This document shows, piece by piece, positions 7,735 to 16,626 of a stretch of 64,000 bases of DNA. This DNA comes from Streptomyces griseoviridis (lineage in GTDB: Bacteria > Actinomycetota > Actinomycetes > Streptomycetales > Streptomycetaceae), in the NCBI GenBank assembly GCA_014649155.1, contig BMSM01000008.1, positions 124,001-188,000 on the forward strand, written 5' to 3'. The position numbers were made by a program, and so were the translations under genes. Each line of letters starts with the position of its first letter. Positions within the stretch are counted from its first letter, which is position 1. The notes beneath the pieces are model-generated. The model was not told the DNA's origin, did no database searches, and saw only the letters and a list, made by a program, of their open reading frames with translations.

Positions 7735-10700
7735 TTGAGTACCGTCACGTTCCGCCGGGCCCCGCGCCGCGCCGGTCCGCAGATGCCCGAGGGCGAGCTG
7801 GCCCTCCAGGAACCGCCCGCGCTGCCCGAACCACAGGGCGCGATGGGCGGAGTCGTCACCTACCTGCCCATGGCGTTGAGTTCACTCGGCATGCTGCTGG
7901 TGTTCATCCGGCCGGGCGAGGGCAACGGCGTCCTGATGTGGGTGGCCGTCGGGGTGATGGCGGTGTCCGCCGTCGCCATGCTGGTCAGCCAGTTCCTGAA
8001 GGCGTCCGGGGACCGCAAGCGGCAACTGCGCGGCGAACGCCGGGACTACCTGCGCTACCTCGCCACCAGCCGGCGCCGGGTGCGCCGCGTCGTCGACCAA
8101 CAGCGCCGGGCCCAGAACTGGCAGCGTCCCGCGCCCGAGACCCTGTGGTCCCTGGTCGGCACCGCCCGCATGTGGGAACGCCGCCCGGCCCACGACGACT
8201 TCGCCGAGGTGCGGACGGCCACCGGGGAACAGGACCTGTCCCTCTCCCTCACCCCGCTGTCCACCCGGCCGGTGGAGGACCTCGAACCGCTCTGCGCCCA
8301 CGCCCTGCGCCGCTTCATCCGCACCTACTCGGTCGTTCCCGCACAGCCGATCGCGGTCCGGCTGCGCTCCTTCGCCCGGGTGCTGCTGCCCGGCGACCGG
8401 GACACCGCGCGGGCCGTCGTCCGCGGTGTGCTCGCCCAGCTCGCCGTGTTCCACTCCCCGCAGGACCTGGCCATCGCAGTGGTCACCGACGCCGACGCCC
8501 TGCCCCACTGGCAGTGGGTGAAGTGGCTGCCGCACACCCGGCACCCCGCCGACACCGACGGCGCCGGAGCCGTCCGGCTCGTCGCCGGGAGCGTCTCCGA
8601 ACTGGAGCCGCTGCTCGGCGAGGAGTTCGCCGGCCGCCCGGCCTTCGAGCCCGGGGCCCGGCCCGCCCGTGCCGAGCCGTACACGGTCATCGTGCTGGAC
8701 ACCGGGTCGGTCCCCGCCTCGGCGCGGATCGCGGGTGCCGGCTACCGCAACGCCGTCGTCCTCGACGTCCGCGCCACCCTGGCCGACGCCCCGGACCCCG
8801 GCACGCTGCGCCTGCACATGGCACCCGGCGAGCTGACCCTGGTCGCCGCCGGCCCCGACGGACCCGGCACCCGCACCCCGCTGGGCCGGCCCGACGGCCT
8901 CGGCGCACCCGCTGCCAGGGCCCTCGCGCTCGGCCTCGCCCCGTACCGGCTCGGCGCCGCCGCCCCGACCGGGCAGCCCCTCCAGGAGGACCGCGAGCTG
9001 ACCGAGCTGCTCGGCATCCGGGACCTCGCCGGCGCCGACCCCGCCGCCCTGCACGCCCCCCGGCCGGCGGCCGACCGGCTGCGCGTCCCCATCGGCGTGG
9101 CCGCCGACGGCACCCAGGTGCTGCTGGACCTGAAGGAGTCCGCGCAGGGCGGCATGGGTCCGCACGGCATGCTGATCGGTGCCACCGGCTCCGGCAAGTC
9201 CGAACTGCTGCGCACCCTGGTGCTCTCCCTGGCGCTCACCCACTCCTCCGAGACCCTCAACCTGGTCCTGGTCGACTTCAAGGGCGGTGCCACCTTCCTC
9301 GGCCTCGACCGGCTCCCGCACACCTCCGCCGTCATCACCAACCTCGCCGACGAGACCGCCCTGGTCGACCGGATGAAGGACGCCCTGCACGGCGAACTGA
9401 TCCGCCGCCAGGAACTGCTGCGCAGCGCCGGCAACCACGCCTCGGTCCGCGACTACGAGCAGGCCCGGCAGGCCGGCGCCGCCCTGGACCCGCTGCCGAC
9501 CCTCCTCGTCGTGGTCGACGAGTTCAGCGAACTCCTCGCCGCTCACCGGGACTTCCTCGACCTGTTCGTGATGATCGGCCGCCTCGGCCGGTCCCTCGGG
9601 GTCCACCTGCTGCTCGCCTCCCAGCGCCTGGACGAGGCACGCATCCACCAGCTGGAGTCCCACCTGTCCTACCGGATCGGCCTGCGCACCTTCTCCGCCA
9701 TGGAGAGCCGGGGCGTACTGGGCGTCTCCGACGCCTACGAACTGCCCCCGCAGCCCGGCAGCGGTCTGCTGAAGAACGACGTCGGCACCCTCACCCGGTT
9801 CAAGGCCGCCTACGTCTCCGGCCCCTACCGGCAGGCCCGCCCCACCGCGCCGCACGCCGTGATCGCCGGGCAGGTCGTGCCCTTCCGGGCCGAATGGGTG
9901 GCACCCCGGCACGTCACGCATCCCGCCGCACCCGACCCCGCACCGGAACCGGAGGGCGGCGAGGCGCCGAGCGTACTGGACGTCGCCGTGGAGCGGCTGC
10001 GGCACTGCGGACCGGCCGCCCACCAGGTGTGGCTGGCGCCACTGGCCGAGTCGCCCACCCTGGACCTGCTGCTCACCCCCGACGAGCCCCGCCCGCCGCT
10101 GACCGTGCCGGTGGGCGTGGTCGACCGGCCCTTCGACCAGCGTCGTGACGAACTGGTCGCCTCCCTGGCCGGGGCCGGCGGCCACGTCGCCGTCGCGGGC
10201 GGCCCGCAGAGCGGCAAGAGCACCCTGCTGCGCACCCTGATCTGCGCCCTCGCCCTCACCCACACCCCCCGCGACGTGCAGTTCTACTGCCTCGACTTCG
10301 GCGGCGGCCTGCTCGGCGCGCTCACCGGACTGCCGCACGTCGGGTCCGTCACCGGCCGGCTCGACCGCGAACGGGTCGGCCGGACGCTCCAGGAGGTCAC
10401 CGAGATCCTCGCCCACCGGGAGCGGTTCTTCGCCGAGCACGGGGTGGAGTCGATGGCCGACTACCGCCGCCGCCGGGGCGCCGGTGAATTCGCCGGGGAA
10501 CCCCACGGCGACGTCTTCCTGGTGGTGGACGGCTGGTCCACGGTCCGCCAGGACTTCCTCGACCTGATGCCGGTGTTCACCCAGGTCGCCTCCCGCGGCC
10601 TCAACTTCGGCGTGCACCTGTTCGTCTCCGCCGGCCGGTGGGGCGAGATCACCGGCGGCCTCCGCGACCTGCTGGGCACCCGCTTCGAACTGCGGCTCGG

Positions 10701-11697
10701 CGACCCCGTCGACTCGGTCGTCAACATGCGCGCGGCCGGCACCGTGCCCAAGCTGCCCGGCCGCGGACTCACCGACGAACGGCTGCACTTCCTCACCGCC
10801 CTGCCCCGTCTGGACGGCGACGCCGACCCGGCCACCGCCGCGGACGGCCTCGCCGCCCTGGTACGGCAGACCGCCGCGGCCTGGGACGGGCCGCCGGCGC
10901 CCCCGGTCCGGGTCCTGCCCGCGCTGCTGCCCGCCGCCGGGCTCCCGGCACCGGAAGGGGAACTGCGGGTGCCGCTCGGTCTGGAGGGCGCCCGGCTCGG
11001 CACCCTCTGGCACGACTTCGAGGAACATCCGCACCTGGTCGTCGTCGGCGACGTGGAGAGCGGCAAGACCAACGCGCTCGCCCTCGTCGTGGACGCGGTC
11101 ACCCGGCGGTTCGCTCCGGGCGAGGCGAAGATCATGACCGTGGACTACCGGCGCGGCCTCACCACGGCCGTCCCCGAGGAGTACCGGCTCGGCTACGCCG
11201 TCGGACCGGACCTGGTGCACCGCATGGTCGACGGGACCTCCCGGGCCATGCGGGAACGCGTCCCCGGCCCGGACATCGGCCCCGACCGGCTGCGGGCCCG
11301 CGACTGGTGGACCGGGCCGCGCGTGTTCCTCGTCATCGACGACCACGAACTGGTCGCCGGCGGCGGCGACCTGTTCGGCCCGCTGCACGAGGTGCTGGTG
11401 CGTGGCGCCGAGATCGGCCTGCACGTGATCGTCGCGCGGGGCGCCAACGGGGCGGGCCGCGCCCTGCTCGGCGACCCGTTCCTGCGCCGCCTGACGGAGG
11501 CCAACTCACCCGTCCTGCTGCTGTCCTGCCCGCCCTCCGAGGGCCAGGTCGTCCCGGGCCGGAAGCCGCGTGTGCAGCGGCCCGGACGCGGCGAGTACGT
11601 CACCCGCCGGACGGCGGTGGAGACGCAGCTCGCGCTGCGGGGACGGGACGCCCAGGACGCACAGGACACGACGGACCCCGAGGGCACCCGGCGGTAG
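7735..11697 (+). CDS. eccC: Type VII secretion ATPase EccC (single polypeptide, three FtsK/SpoIIIE domains)
   Basis: A 1320-residue protein. A TTG at 7735 (MSTVTFRRAP) is taken as the start because GGGAGG lies about nine bases upstream and the family sequence begins here; no ATG or GTG fits. Two membrane helices lie at about residues 40-85. Three P-loop cassettes follow: GATGSGKS at 482-489 with a downstream 'LLVVVDEFSELL' Walker B, GGPQSGKS at 822-829, and GDVESGKT at 1105-1112. EccC binds the tails of WXG100 substrates and powers export. Here the ATPase is one fused chain, as in most Streptomyces, not split into EccCa/EccCb. It faces away from eccD-eccB, and its 3' end converges on mycP. 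Confidence 0.95.
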   Translation: MSTVTFRRAPRRAGPQMPEGELALQEPPALPEPQGAMGGVVTYLPMALSSLGMLLVFIRPGEGNGVLMWVAVGVMAVSAVAMLVSQFLKASGDRKRQLRGERRDYLRYLATSRRRVRRVVDQQRRAQNWQRPAPETLWSLVGTARMWERRPAHDDFAEVRTATGEQDLSLSLTPLSTRPVEDLEPLCAHALRRFIRTYSVVPAQPIAVRLRSFARVLLPGDRDTARAVVRGVLAQLAVFHSPQDLAIAVVTDADALPHWQWVKWLPHTRHPADTDGAGAVRLVAGSVSELEPLLGEEFAGRPAFEPGARPARAEPYTVIVLDTGSVPASARIAGAGYRNAVVLDVRATLADAPDPGTLRLHMAPGELTLVAAGPDGPGTRTPLGRPDGLGAPAARALALGLAPYRLGAAAPTGQPLQEDRELTELLGIRDLAGADPAALHAPRPAADRLRVPIGVAADGTQVLLDLKESAQGGMGPHGMLIGATGSGKSELLRTLVLSLALTHSSETLNLVLVDFKGGATFLGLDRLPHTSAVITNLADETALVDRMKDALHGELIRRQELLRSAGNHASVRDYEQARQAGAALDPLPTLLVVVDEFSELLAAHRDFLDLFVMIGRLGRSLGVHLLLASQRLDEARIHQLESHLSYRIGLRTFSAMESRGVLGVSDAYELPPQPGSGLLKNDVGTLTRFKAAYVSGPYRQARPTAPHAVIAGQVVPFRAEWVAPRHVTHPAAPDPAPEPEGGEAPSVLDVAVERLRHCGPAAHQVWLAPLAESPTLDLLLTPDEPRPPLTVPVGVVDRPFDQRRDELVASLAGAGGHVAVAGGPQSGKSTLLRTLICALALTHTPRDVQFYCLDFGGGLLGALTGLPHVGSVTGRLDRERVGRTLQEVTEILAHRERFFAEHGVESMADYRRRRGAGEFAGEPHGDVFLVVDGWSTVRQDFLDLMPVFTQVASRGLNFGVHLFVSAGRWGEITGGLRDLLGTRFELRLGDPVDSVVNMRAAGTVPKLPGRGLTDERLHFLTALPRLDGDADPATAADGLAALVRQTAAAWDGPPAPPVRVLPALLPAAGLPAPEGELRVPLGLEGARLGTLWHDFEEHPHLVVVGDVESGKTNALALVVDAVTRRFAPGEAKIMTVDYRRGLTTAVPEEYRLGYAVGPDLVHRMVDGTSRAMRERVPGPDIGPDRLRARDWWTGPRVFLVIDDHELVAGGGDLFGPLHEVLVRGAEIGLHVIVARGANGAGRALLGDPFLRRLTEANSPVLLLSCPPSEGQVVPGRKPRVQRPGRGEYVTRRTAVETQLALRGRDAQDAQDTTDPEGTRR

Positions 11698-11714
11698 GCC
11701 CTGGCGGGGACGGC

Positions 11715-12983
11715 TCAGCGGGTGCCGGCGGCCCAGCGCCGGCGGCGCCCGCGCGGGACCGCGAAGGCGGTGGCGGCGGTGAGGACGACGACACCGGCCG
11801 CCGCGCCCGCGACCCACAAGGCGGTGGCCCGGCCCCGATGACCCGGCGGGCCGGACAGGGCGAGACCGCCCCGGGCGCCGGTACCACCCGGCCCGTCCGG
11901 CACCGCGGTCTGCCGGCCCTCCGCCGCGCCGGTGCCGCTCGCGGGGGTGAACGGCGCCGAGACGGCCTCCGCCGGGTCCACCGTGCCCGCCCCGGCGCCC
12001 GCCGCCGGGTAGGCGGTGGCGGTCAGCCGGTCCCGCAGGGCGGCGGCCGGCAGACCGGGCCGGCGGGCGTCCACGAGGGCGGCCGTCGCGGCCACGAAGG
12101 CGGTGGCCAGCTCGGCGCCGCCGCCGGTGAACGGGCCACCGCCGGGGCCGATGCCGGTGAGGGAGGTGCCGGGGGCGTAGAGGTCCGGGGCGGTGACGGG
12201 CGCGACGGTCTCCTCGGGCACCCCCTCCGGGGTGAGACCGGCCACGGCCAGCACCTGCGGCAGCGCCGCCGGGTACGCGGCGGGAGCGGCGGCGGACGCC
12301 TTCGCACCCGCGCGGCCCGAGGCGTACGCGGGGGCGACGACCACCACCTCGCGCCGCTCGGCCAGTTCCACGGCCCGGGTGAGCGCGGCGCTCCCCGAGG
12401 GCAGCGCGAAGGGCACGTCCACCACCCGGGCGCCGCCCGCCACGGCCGCCTCGATCCCGTCGGCGATCCGGCCCGCGGTGGTGACACCGTCGCCGTCGGT
12501 GACCCGGACGGACAGGATGCGGGCGTCGGGAGCCACCCCGGCGAAACCGGTGCCGCCCGCCGCGCCGGCCCCCGCGACCAGCCCGGCGACGAAGGTGCCG
12601 TGGCCGATGCAGTCGTCACCGGCCCGGCCGCCGCCGACCACGTCGGGACCGGCGGTGACCCGCCCGGCCAGCGGGGCGGTCCCGGTGCCGGCGACTCCGG
12701 TGTCCAGCACGGCCACGGTCACCCCGGCGCCCCGGCTCCACTCCCAGGCCCGGGACGGTGCCAGGTACTGCTGAGCCCACGGCGTCCCCGGGACGGAGCG
12801 GGTGGACCGGGCGACACAGCCCCCGTCGTCCGGGGGAGCGGCGGACACCCGGGGCAGGGTGTCCCCGTCGGCGGCGGCCGGGCCGGCCGTGCCGACGGCG
12901 GCCGTCGTGGCACCGATCAGCAGCAGGACGAGCCCCGCCGACGTGCCCGTCCCGCCCCGTCCCACCCGCCTGGTCGTCACCAT
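11715..12983 (-). CDS. mycP: Mycosin (S8 family) with degenerate active site
   Basis: A 422-residue type I membrane protein starting at ATG 12983. A signal peptide spans residues ~14-38, a subtilisin-like domain ~65-340, and a C-terminal membrane helix ~393-412 ('LWVAGAAAGVVVLTAATAF') is followed by PRGRRRRW. This is the mycosin layout. The catalytic Asp motif (AVLDTGVAG, D94) and His motif (IGHGTFVAGL, H128) are intact. Where the family has G-T-S-x-A the sequence reads G-A-E-L-A (E291 at the nucleophile). The oxyanion A-G-N motif aligns with A-Y-A (residues 219-221). Proteolysis is therefore unlikely; mycosins also stabilise the ESX membrane complex, a role that needs no catalysis. It lies within the ecc cluster beside eccC. 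Confidence 0.92.
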   Translation of the reverse strand: MVTTRRVGRGGTGTSAGLVLLLIGATTAAVGTAGPAAADGDTLPRVSAAPPDDGGCVARSTRSVPGTPWAQQYLAPSRAWEWSRGAGVTVAVLDTGVAGTGTAPLAGRVTAGPDVVGGGRAGDDCIGHGTFVAGLVAGAGAAGGTGFAGVAPDARILSVRVTDGDGVTTAGRIADGIEAAVAGGARVVDVPFALPSGSAALTRAVELAERREVVVVAPAYASGRAGAKASAAAPAAYPAALPQVLAVAGLTPEGVPEETVAPVTAPDLYAPGTSLTGIGPGGGPFTGGGAELATAFVAATAALVDARRPGLPAAALRDRLTATAYPAAGAGAGTVDPAEAVSAPFTPASGTGAAEGRQTAVPDGPGGTGARGGLALSGPPGHRGRATALWVAGAAAGVVVLTAATAFAVPRGRRRRWAAGTR

Positions 12984-13055
12984 GGCGGTGATCGTACTGG
13001 GGTGCGGGCCACCCGCCCCGGCCGCCCCGGCGCCGGACGGACGCCGACTGCCGGG

Positions 13056-16000
13056 TCAGCCGGCCGAGTCGGCCGTGCCCCCGCCGGGGACGTCCTCCGG
13101 CAGCAGCGCCCGCAGTTCGTCCGGCCCGGCGTCGGGCAGTTCGCTGAGCCGTCCCGCCTGCCGGGTCACCATCGTCTCCAGTACGGTCCTGGCGTACCGG
13201 GCGTTGCCGAAGCCGGGGCCGCGCTCGACGCCCTCGAAGTGGCGCAGCAGCGCGTCCACCGTCGCCGGCGGGCAGGTGTAGCCGTCCCGGGCGCAGGTGC
13301 GCAGCACGATCTCCACCAGCTCGGCGGCCTCGTAGGCGGCGAAGCGCACGGTACGCGGGAACCGGGAGGCGAGTCCGGGATTGGAGGCGAGGAAACGTCC
13401 CATCTCGGCCTCGTAGCCGGCCACCACCACGGCGGTGTCCTCACGGTGGTCCTCCATGAGCTTCAGCAGCGTGTCCACCGCTTCCCGCCCGTAGTCGGAG
13501 GGGGCACCGCCCTCCGGGGTGAGCGCGTACGCCTCGTCCACGAACAGCACACCGCCCCGCGCCCGCTGGAACGCCTCCCGGGTCAGCTGGGCGGTGTGGC
13601 CGACGTACCGGCCCACCAGGTCGGCCCGGGACACCTCCACCAGCTGGCCCCGGGGCAGCACGCCGAGGGCGCCCAGCAACTGGCCGTAGAGCCGGGCCAC
13701 CGAGGTCTTGCCGGTGCCGGGCGGCCCGGCGAACACCAGGTGGTGGCCGACGGAGGAGACCGGCAGTCCGGCGGCCCGGCGCCGCTCGCCCGCCGACAGC
13801 AGGTTCACCACGTCCCGTACCTGGGCCTTGGCCTCCGCGAGCCCGACCAGGCCGGTCAGCTCCGCCAGCAGGCCCGCCACCGGACGGGCGCCGCCGCCGG
13901 GGCCGGCGCCGACGGCGGCCGCCGCGTGCTCCCCGACGTCCTCCGGCACCAGCAGGACCAGCTCGTCCTCGGTGGCCTCGGGTGTGCCGGCCAGCCGGTA
14001 CGCCTGCCGGTCGATCATCTCCTCGAAGACCTTGCGGGCCTCGCGCGCGTTGCCGAACGTCTCGTCCCTGGGCAGGCGCGCGAAGTGCACCGCGAGCGCC
14101 CGCTCGGTGTCCTCCCGCAACCGGAAGCGGTCCCGCTCGCAGAGCCGGCGCACGATGGTGACGAGTTCGTCGTCGCCGTAGTTCTCGAACTCCACGGTCC
14201 GGCTGAACCGGGAGGCGAGGCCGGGGTTGGAGGCGAGGAAGTCCGTCATCGGCGCGGAGTAGCCGGCGGCGATCACCACCACGTCGTCGCGGTGGTCCTC
14301 CATCAGCTTCACCAGGGTGTCCACCGCCTCCCGGCCGAAGTCCGGGCCGCCGGTGCCGCCGCCGCTGGCCAGCGTGTACGCCTCGTCGACGAACAGCACC
14401 CCGCCCAGGGCCCGCTGGAACACCTCGGTCGTCTTGAGCGCGGTGCCGCCGACCACCCGGGCGACCAGGTCCGCGCGGGCCACCTCCACCAGGTGGCCGG
14501 AGCGCAGCACACCGAGCGAGGCCAGGATCGAGCCGTACAGCCGGGCCACGGTGGTCTTGCCGGTGCCGGGCGGCCCGGCGAAGACGAGGTGGCGGACGGT
14601 GGCCGGGACCGGCAGGCCCATCTCCCGGCGCCGCCGGGCCAGCCGGTTGACGTTGACCAGCGTCGCCACCTGGTCCTTGACCCCCTTGAGGCCGACCAGC
14701 GCGTCGAGCCGGGCCAGCGGGTCCGCGGACGGGCCGCCGTCGTCCGGGCCACCGTGCGCGTCCCGGGGACGCGCCCCGTCGGCGCGTCCCCCGCCCAGCA
14801 CGTCGGGCTCCCCGTTGCCGTGGGCGGTGAGGCGGTCGGCGGCCAGGCTGCCGCCCGGGTCGGTCTGCCGCAGCCCCGCGCCCCGGTTGCCGGTCACCGT
14901 GCACCCGACGGCCCGCACCGGACCCGGCCCGGTGACCCGCAGGCCGTCCCCGGCGCCGTCGGACAGCACGCACTCGGTGAGCGCGGCCGTCGCGTCCCCG
15001 GCGACCAGCGCGCCGTGCCCGGCACTGCGCAGCAGTCGTACCCGGACCGCCGTCAGCTCCGCCTCCCCGTCCAGCGCGAGCCCGTCGCCGCCCGCGTCCT
15101 GTGCGGCGCAGTCGATCAGCTCGGCGGTGCCGCCGTCCCCGACCACGAACCCGGTGCCGGTGCCGCCCCGCACGGTCGCCGCCCGGAACGCCGTACGGGC
15201 CCGGCCGGCGATCCTGACCCCGTGGCCGCCCGCCCCCTCTACCCGCAGCTCCTCCCACCGGCCCCGGCCCTCGTCGCGGACCTCCACCCCGTTGCCGCCG
15301 CTGCCGGTGACCTCCGTACGGCGCAGCACCGGGTCGGCGCTCCCGGCCACCACCACCCCGTGTCCGGCGGGCCCCGCCACCTCCAGCCGCTCCAGCCGGG
15401 CCGTGCCGGAACCGTCGAGCACCACGCCCTCGGCGCCGCCGCCGCGCACTCGGGTCCGCCGCACCACCGGCGCCGCCCGGTCACCGGCGTGCAGCCCGGC
15501 CGCGCCCGACCCCTCGACGTCACAGTCCGTCAGCACCGCCCGGGACCGGTCGAGGAGCGCCACGCCCTGGCCCCCGCTGTCCCGCACCCGCAGCCCGGTC
15601 AGTTCCGCGGCGCCCGTGCCACCGGTGAGCACGCCCTGGGTGGCGGCCCGCTCCGCCACGCAGTCGGTGAGCCGGGGGGCGCCGGCGGAGGCCACGTAGA
15701 AGCCGATGACACAGTCCCGCGCCGTGGTGCGCCGGACGGCGGTGGTGGCGTCGCCCTCCACGGCGACGCCGGGCTTCACCGTGCGGGAGACGACGCAGTC
15801 CTCCACCGTCCCCCGGGCCCGGCCGTTGGCGAGGATCCCGTTGCCCCGGGCGTCGTCGATCCGGCAGCCGCGCACGGTGGTCTCCGCCTCCTCACCGAGC
15901 ACCACCGCGGAACTGCCGAAGTCGGACAGCGCGCAGTCGACGACCACGCTGGGCCGGGCGGAGAGGTCCACGATGCCCGCCCCCTCCGGGTTGGACACCC

Positions 16001-16388
16001 GGCACTCGCGGACCGCGACCGAGCCCGTCTCGCGTACCAGGACGGCCGTCCAGGCCGCCCCGCGCACCTCGCACCCCGCCAACTCGGCCTGCCCACGCGG
16101 CACGTCCACCACCGGCGCCTCCTCGTCGCTGCCGGTGAGCAGCAGTCCGGAGAGCTTCACCGCCTCCGCCAGCACCTGGACGGCGCTGCCGTCACCGGGC
16201 GCGATCTCCACCGTCCCGTCCGGTTCGTAGGCGGCCAGGGTGACCGGCCGGGCCAGGACCAGGTTCTCCGGGTAGCGGCCCGGACGCACCCGGACGAGCG
16301 CCCCGGCCCTCGCCTCGGCCAGTGCGGCGGTCAGAGTGCGGTAGGGGGAACCTCCGGCCGGGTCCACCACGATGAGCTGACGCGACAA
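13056..16388 (-). CDS. Right-handed beta-helix / double AAA+ ATPase of the T7SS (EccA-like)
   Basis: A 1110-residue protein starting at a TTG at 16388 (MSRQLIVVDPAGG), preceded by AGGGGA at good spacing. Residues ~1-540 are a pectate-lyase-like right-handed beta-helix: many ~22-residue coils with 'G-x-G-V-x-V-x-x-x-A/G-x-x-x-L' periodicity. Residues ~560-820 and ~845-1095 are two CbxX/CfqX-type AAA+ modules. Their Walker A motifs are GPPGTGKT at 605-612 and 888-895, their Walker B motifs 'VLFVDEAYTL' and 'VLFVDEAYAL', and each has an arginine-finger 'NPGLASRF'. EccA proteins have one such AAA+ module behind a TPR domain. Here a beta-helix replaces the TPR and the ATPase is doubled. It probably chaperones or remodels substrates in the cytosol. 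Confidence 0.9.
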   Translation of the reverse strand: MSRQLIVVDPAGGSPYRTLTAALAEARAGALVRVRPGRYPENLVLARPVTLAAYEPDGTVEIAPGDGSAVQVLAEAVKLSGLLLTGSDEEAPVVDVPRGQAELAGCEVRGAAWTAVLVRETGSVAVRECRVSNPEGAGIVDLSARPSVVVDCALSDFGSSAVVLGEEAETTVRGCRIDDARGNGILANGRARGTVEDCVVSRTVKPGVAVEGDATTAVRRTTARDCVIGFYVASAGAPRLTDCVAERAATQGVLTGGTGAAELTGLRVRDSGGQGVALLDRSRAVLTDCDVEGSGAAGLHAGDRAAPVVRRTRVRGGGAEGVVLDGSGTARLERLEVAGPAGHGVVVAGSADPVLRRTEVTGSGGNGVEVRDEGRGRWEELRVEGAGGHGVRIAGRARTAFRAATVRGGTGTGFVVGDGGTAELIDCAAQDAGGDGLALDGEAELTAVRVRLLRSAGHGALVAGDATAALTECVLSDGAGDGLRVTGPGPVRAVGCTVTGNRGAGLRQTDPGGSLAADRLTAHGNGEPDVLGGGRADGARPRDAHGGPDDGGPSADPLARLDALVGLKGVKDQVATLVNVNRLARRRREMGLPVPATVRHLVFAGPPGTGKTTVARLYGSILASLGVLRSGHLVEVARADLVARVVGGTALKTTEVFQRALGGVLFVDEAYTLASGGGTGGPDFGREAVDTLVKLMEDHRDDVVVIAAGYSAPMTDFLASNPGLASRFSRTVEFENYGDDELVTIVRRLCERDRFRLREDTERALAVHFARLPRDETFGNAREARKVFEEMIDRQAYRLAGTPEATEDELVLLVPEDVGEHAAAAVGAGPGGGARPVAGLLAELTGLVGLAEAKAQVRDVVNLLSAGERRRAAGLPVSSVGHHLVFAGPPGTGKTSVARLYGQLLGALGVLPRGQLVEVSRADLVGRYVGHTAQLTREAFQRARGGVLFVDEAYALTPEGGAPSDYGREAVDTLLKLMEDHREDTAVVVAGYEAEMGRFLASNPGLASRFPRTVRFAAYEAAELVEIVLRTCARDGYTCPPATVDALLRHFEGVERGPGFGNARYARTVLETMVTRQAGRLSELPDAGPDELRALLPEDVPGGGTADSAG

Positions 16389-16626
16389 CAGGGTCCCCTC
16401 TCACAACAGTTGATCACCACATCATGCCGTGCGCCCCCGACCGCCCACCAGCACGGTCCCGCCTCCGGGCCACGGGCGGGCCGGGCCGTCACGCCCGGCG
16501 GTCGGTAGCCTTCAGGCGGCGTGGGACGGGGAGGGCCCCGGCGTGAACGTCCCGGAACCTCCCCGGAAACCCCCCGCGCGCCCACCGTCCGGGCCGGTAC
16601 ACGCAGACAACGAGGTGAGAGGCCCC

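Noticed and set aside
10638..16508. A 1956-codon plus-strand open frame crossing the end of eccC, the mycosin and the AAA+ gene
   Set aside because: It is a GC-rich shadow opposite well-supported genes, with Arg/Gly/Pro-dominated composition and no domain.
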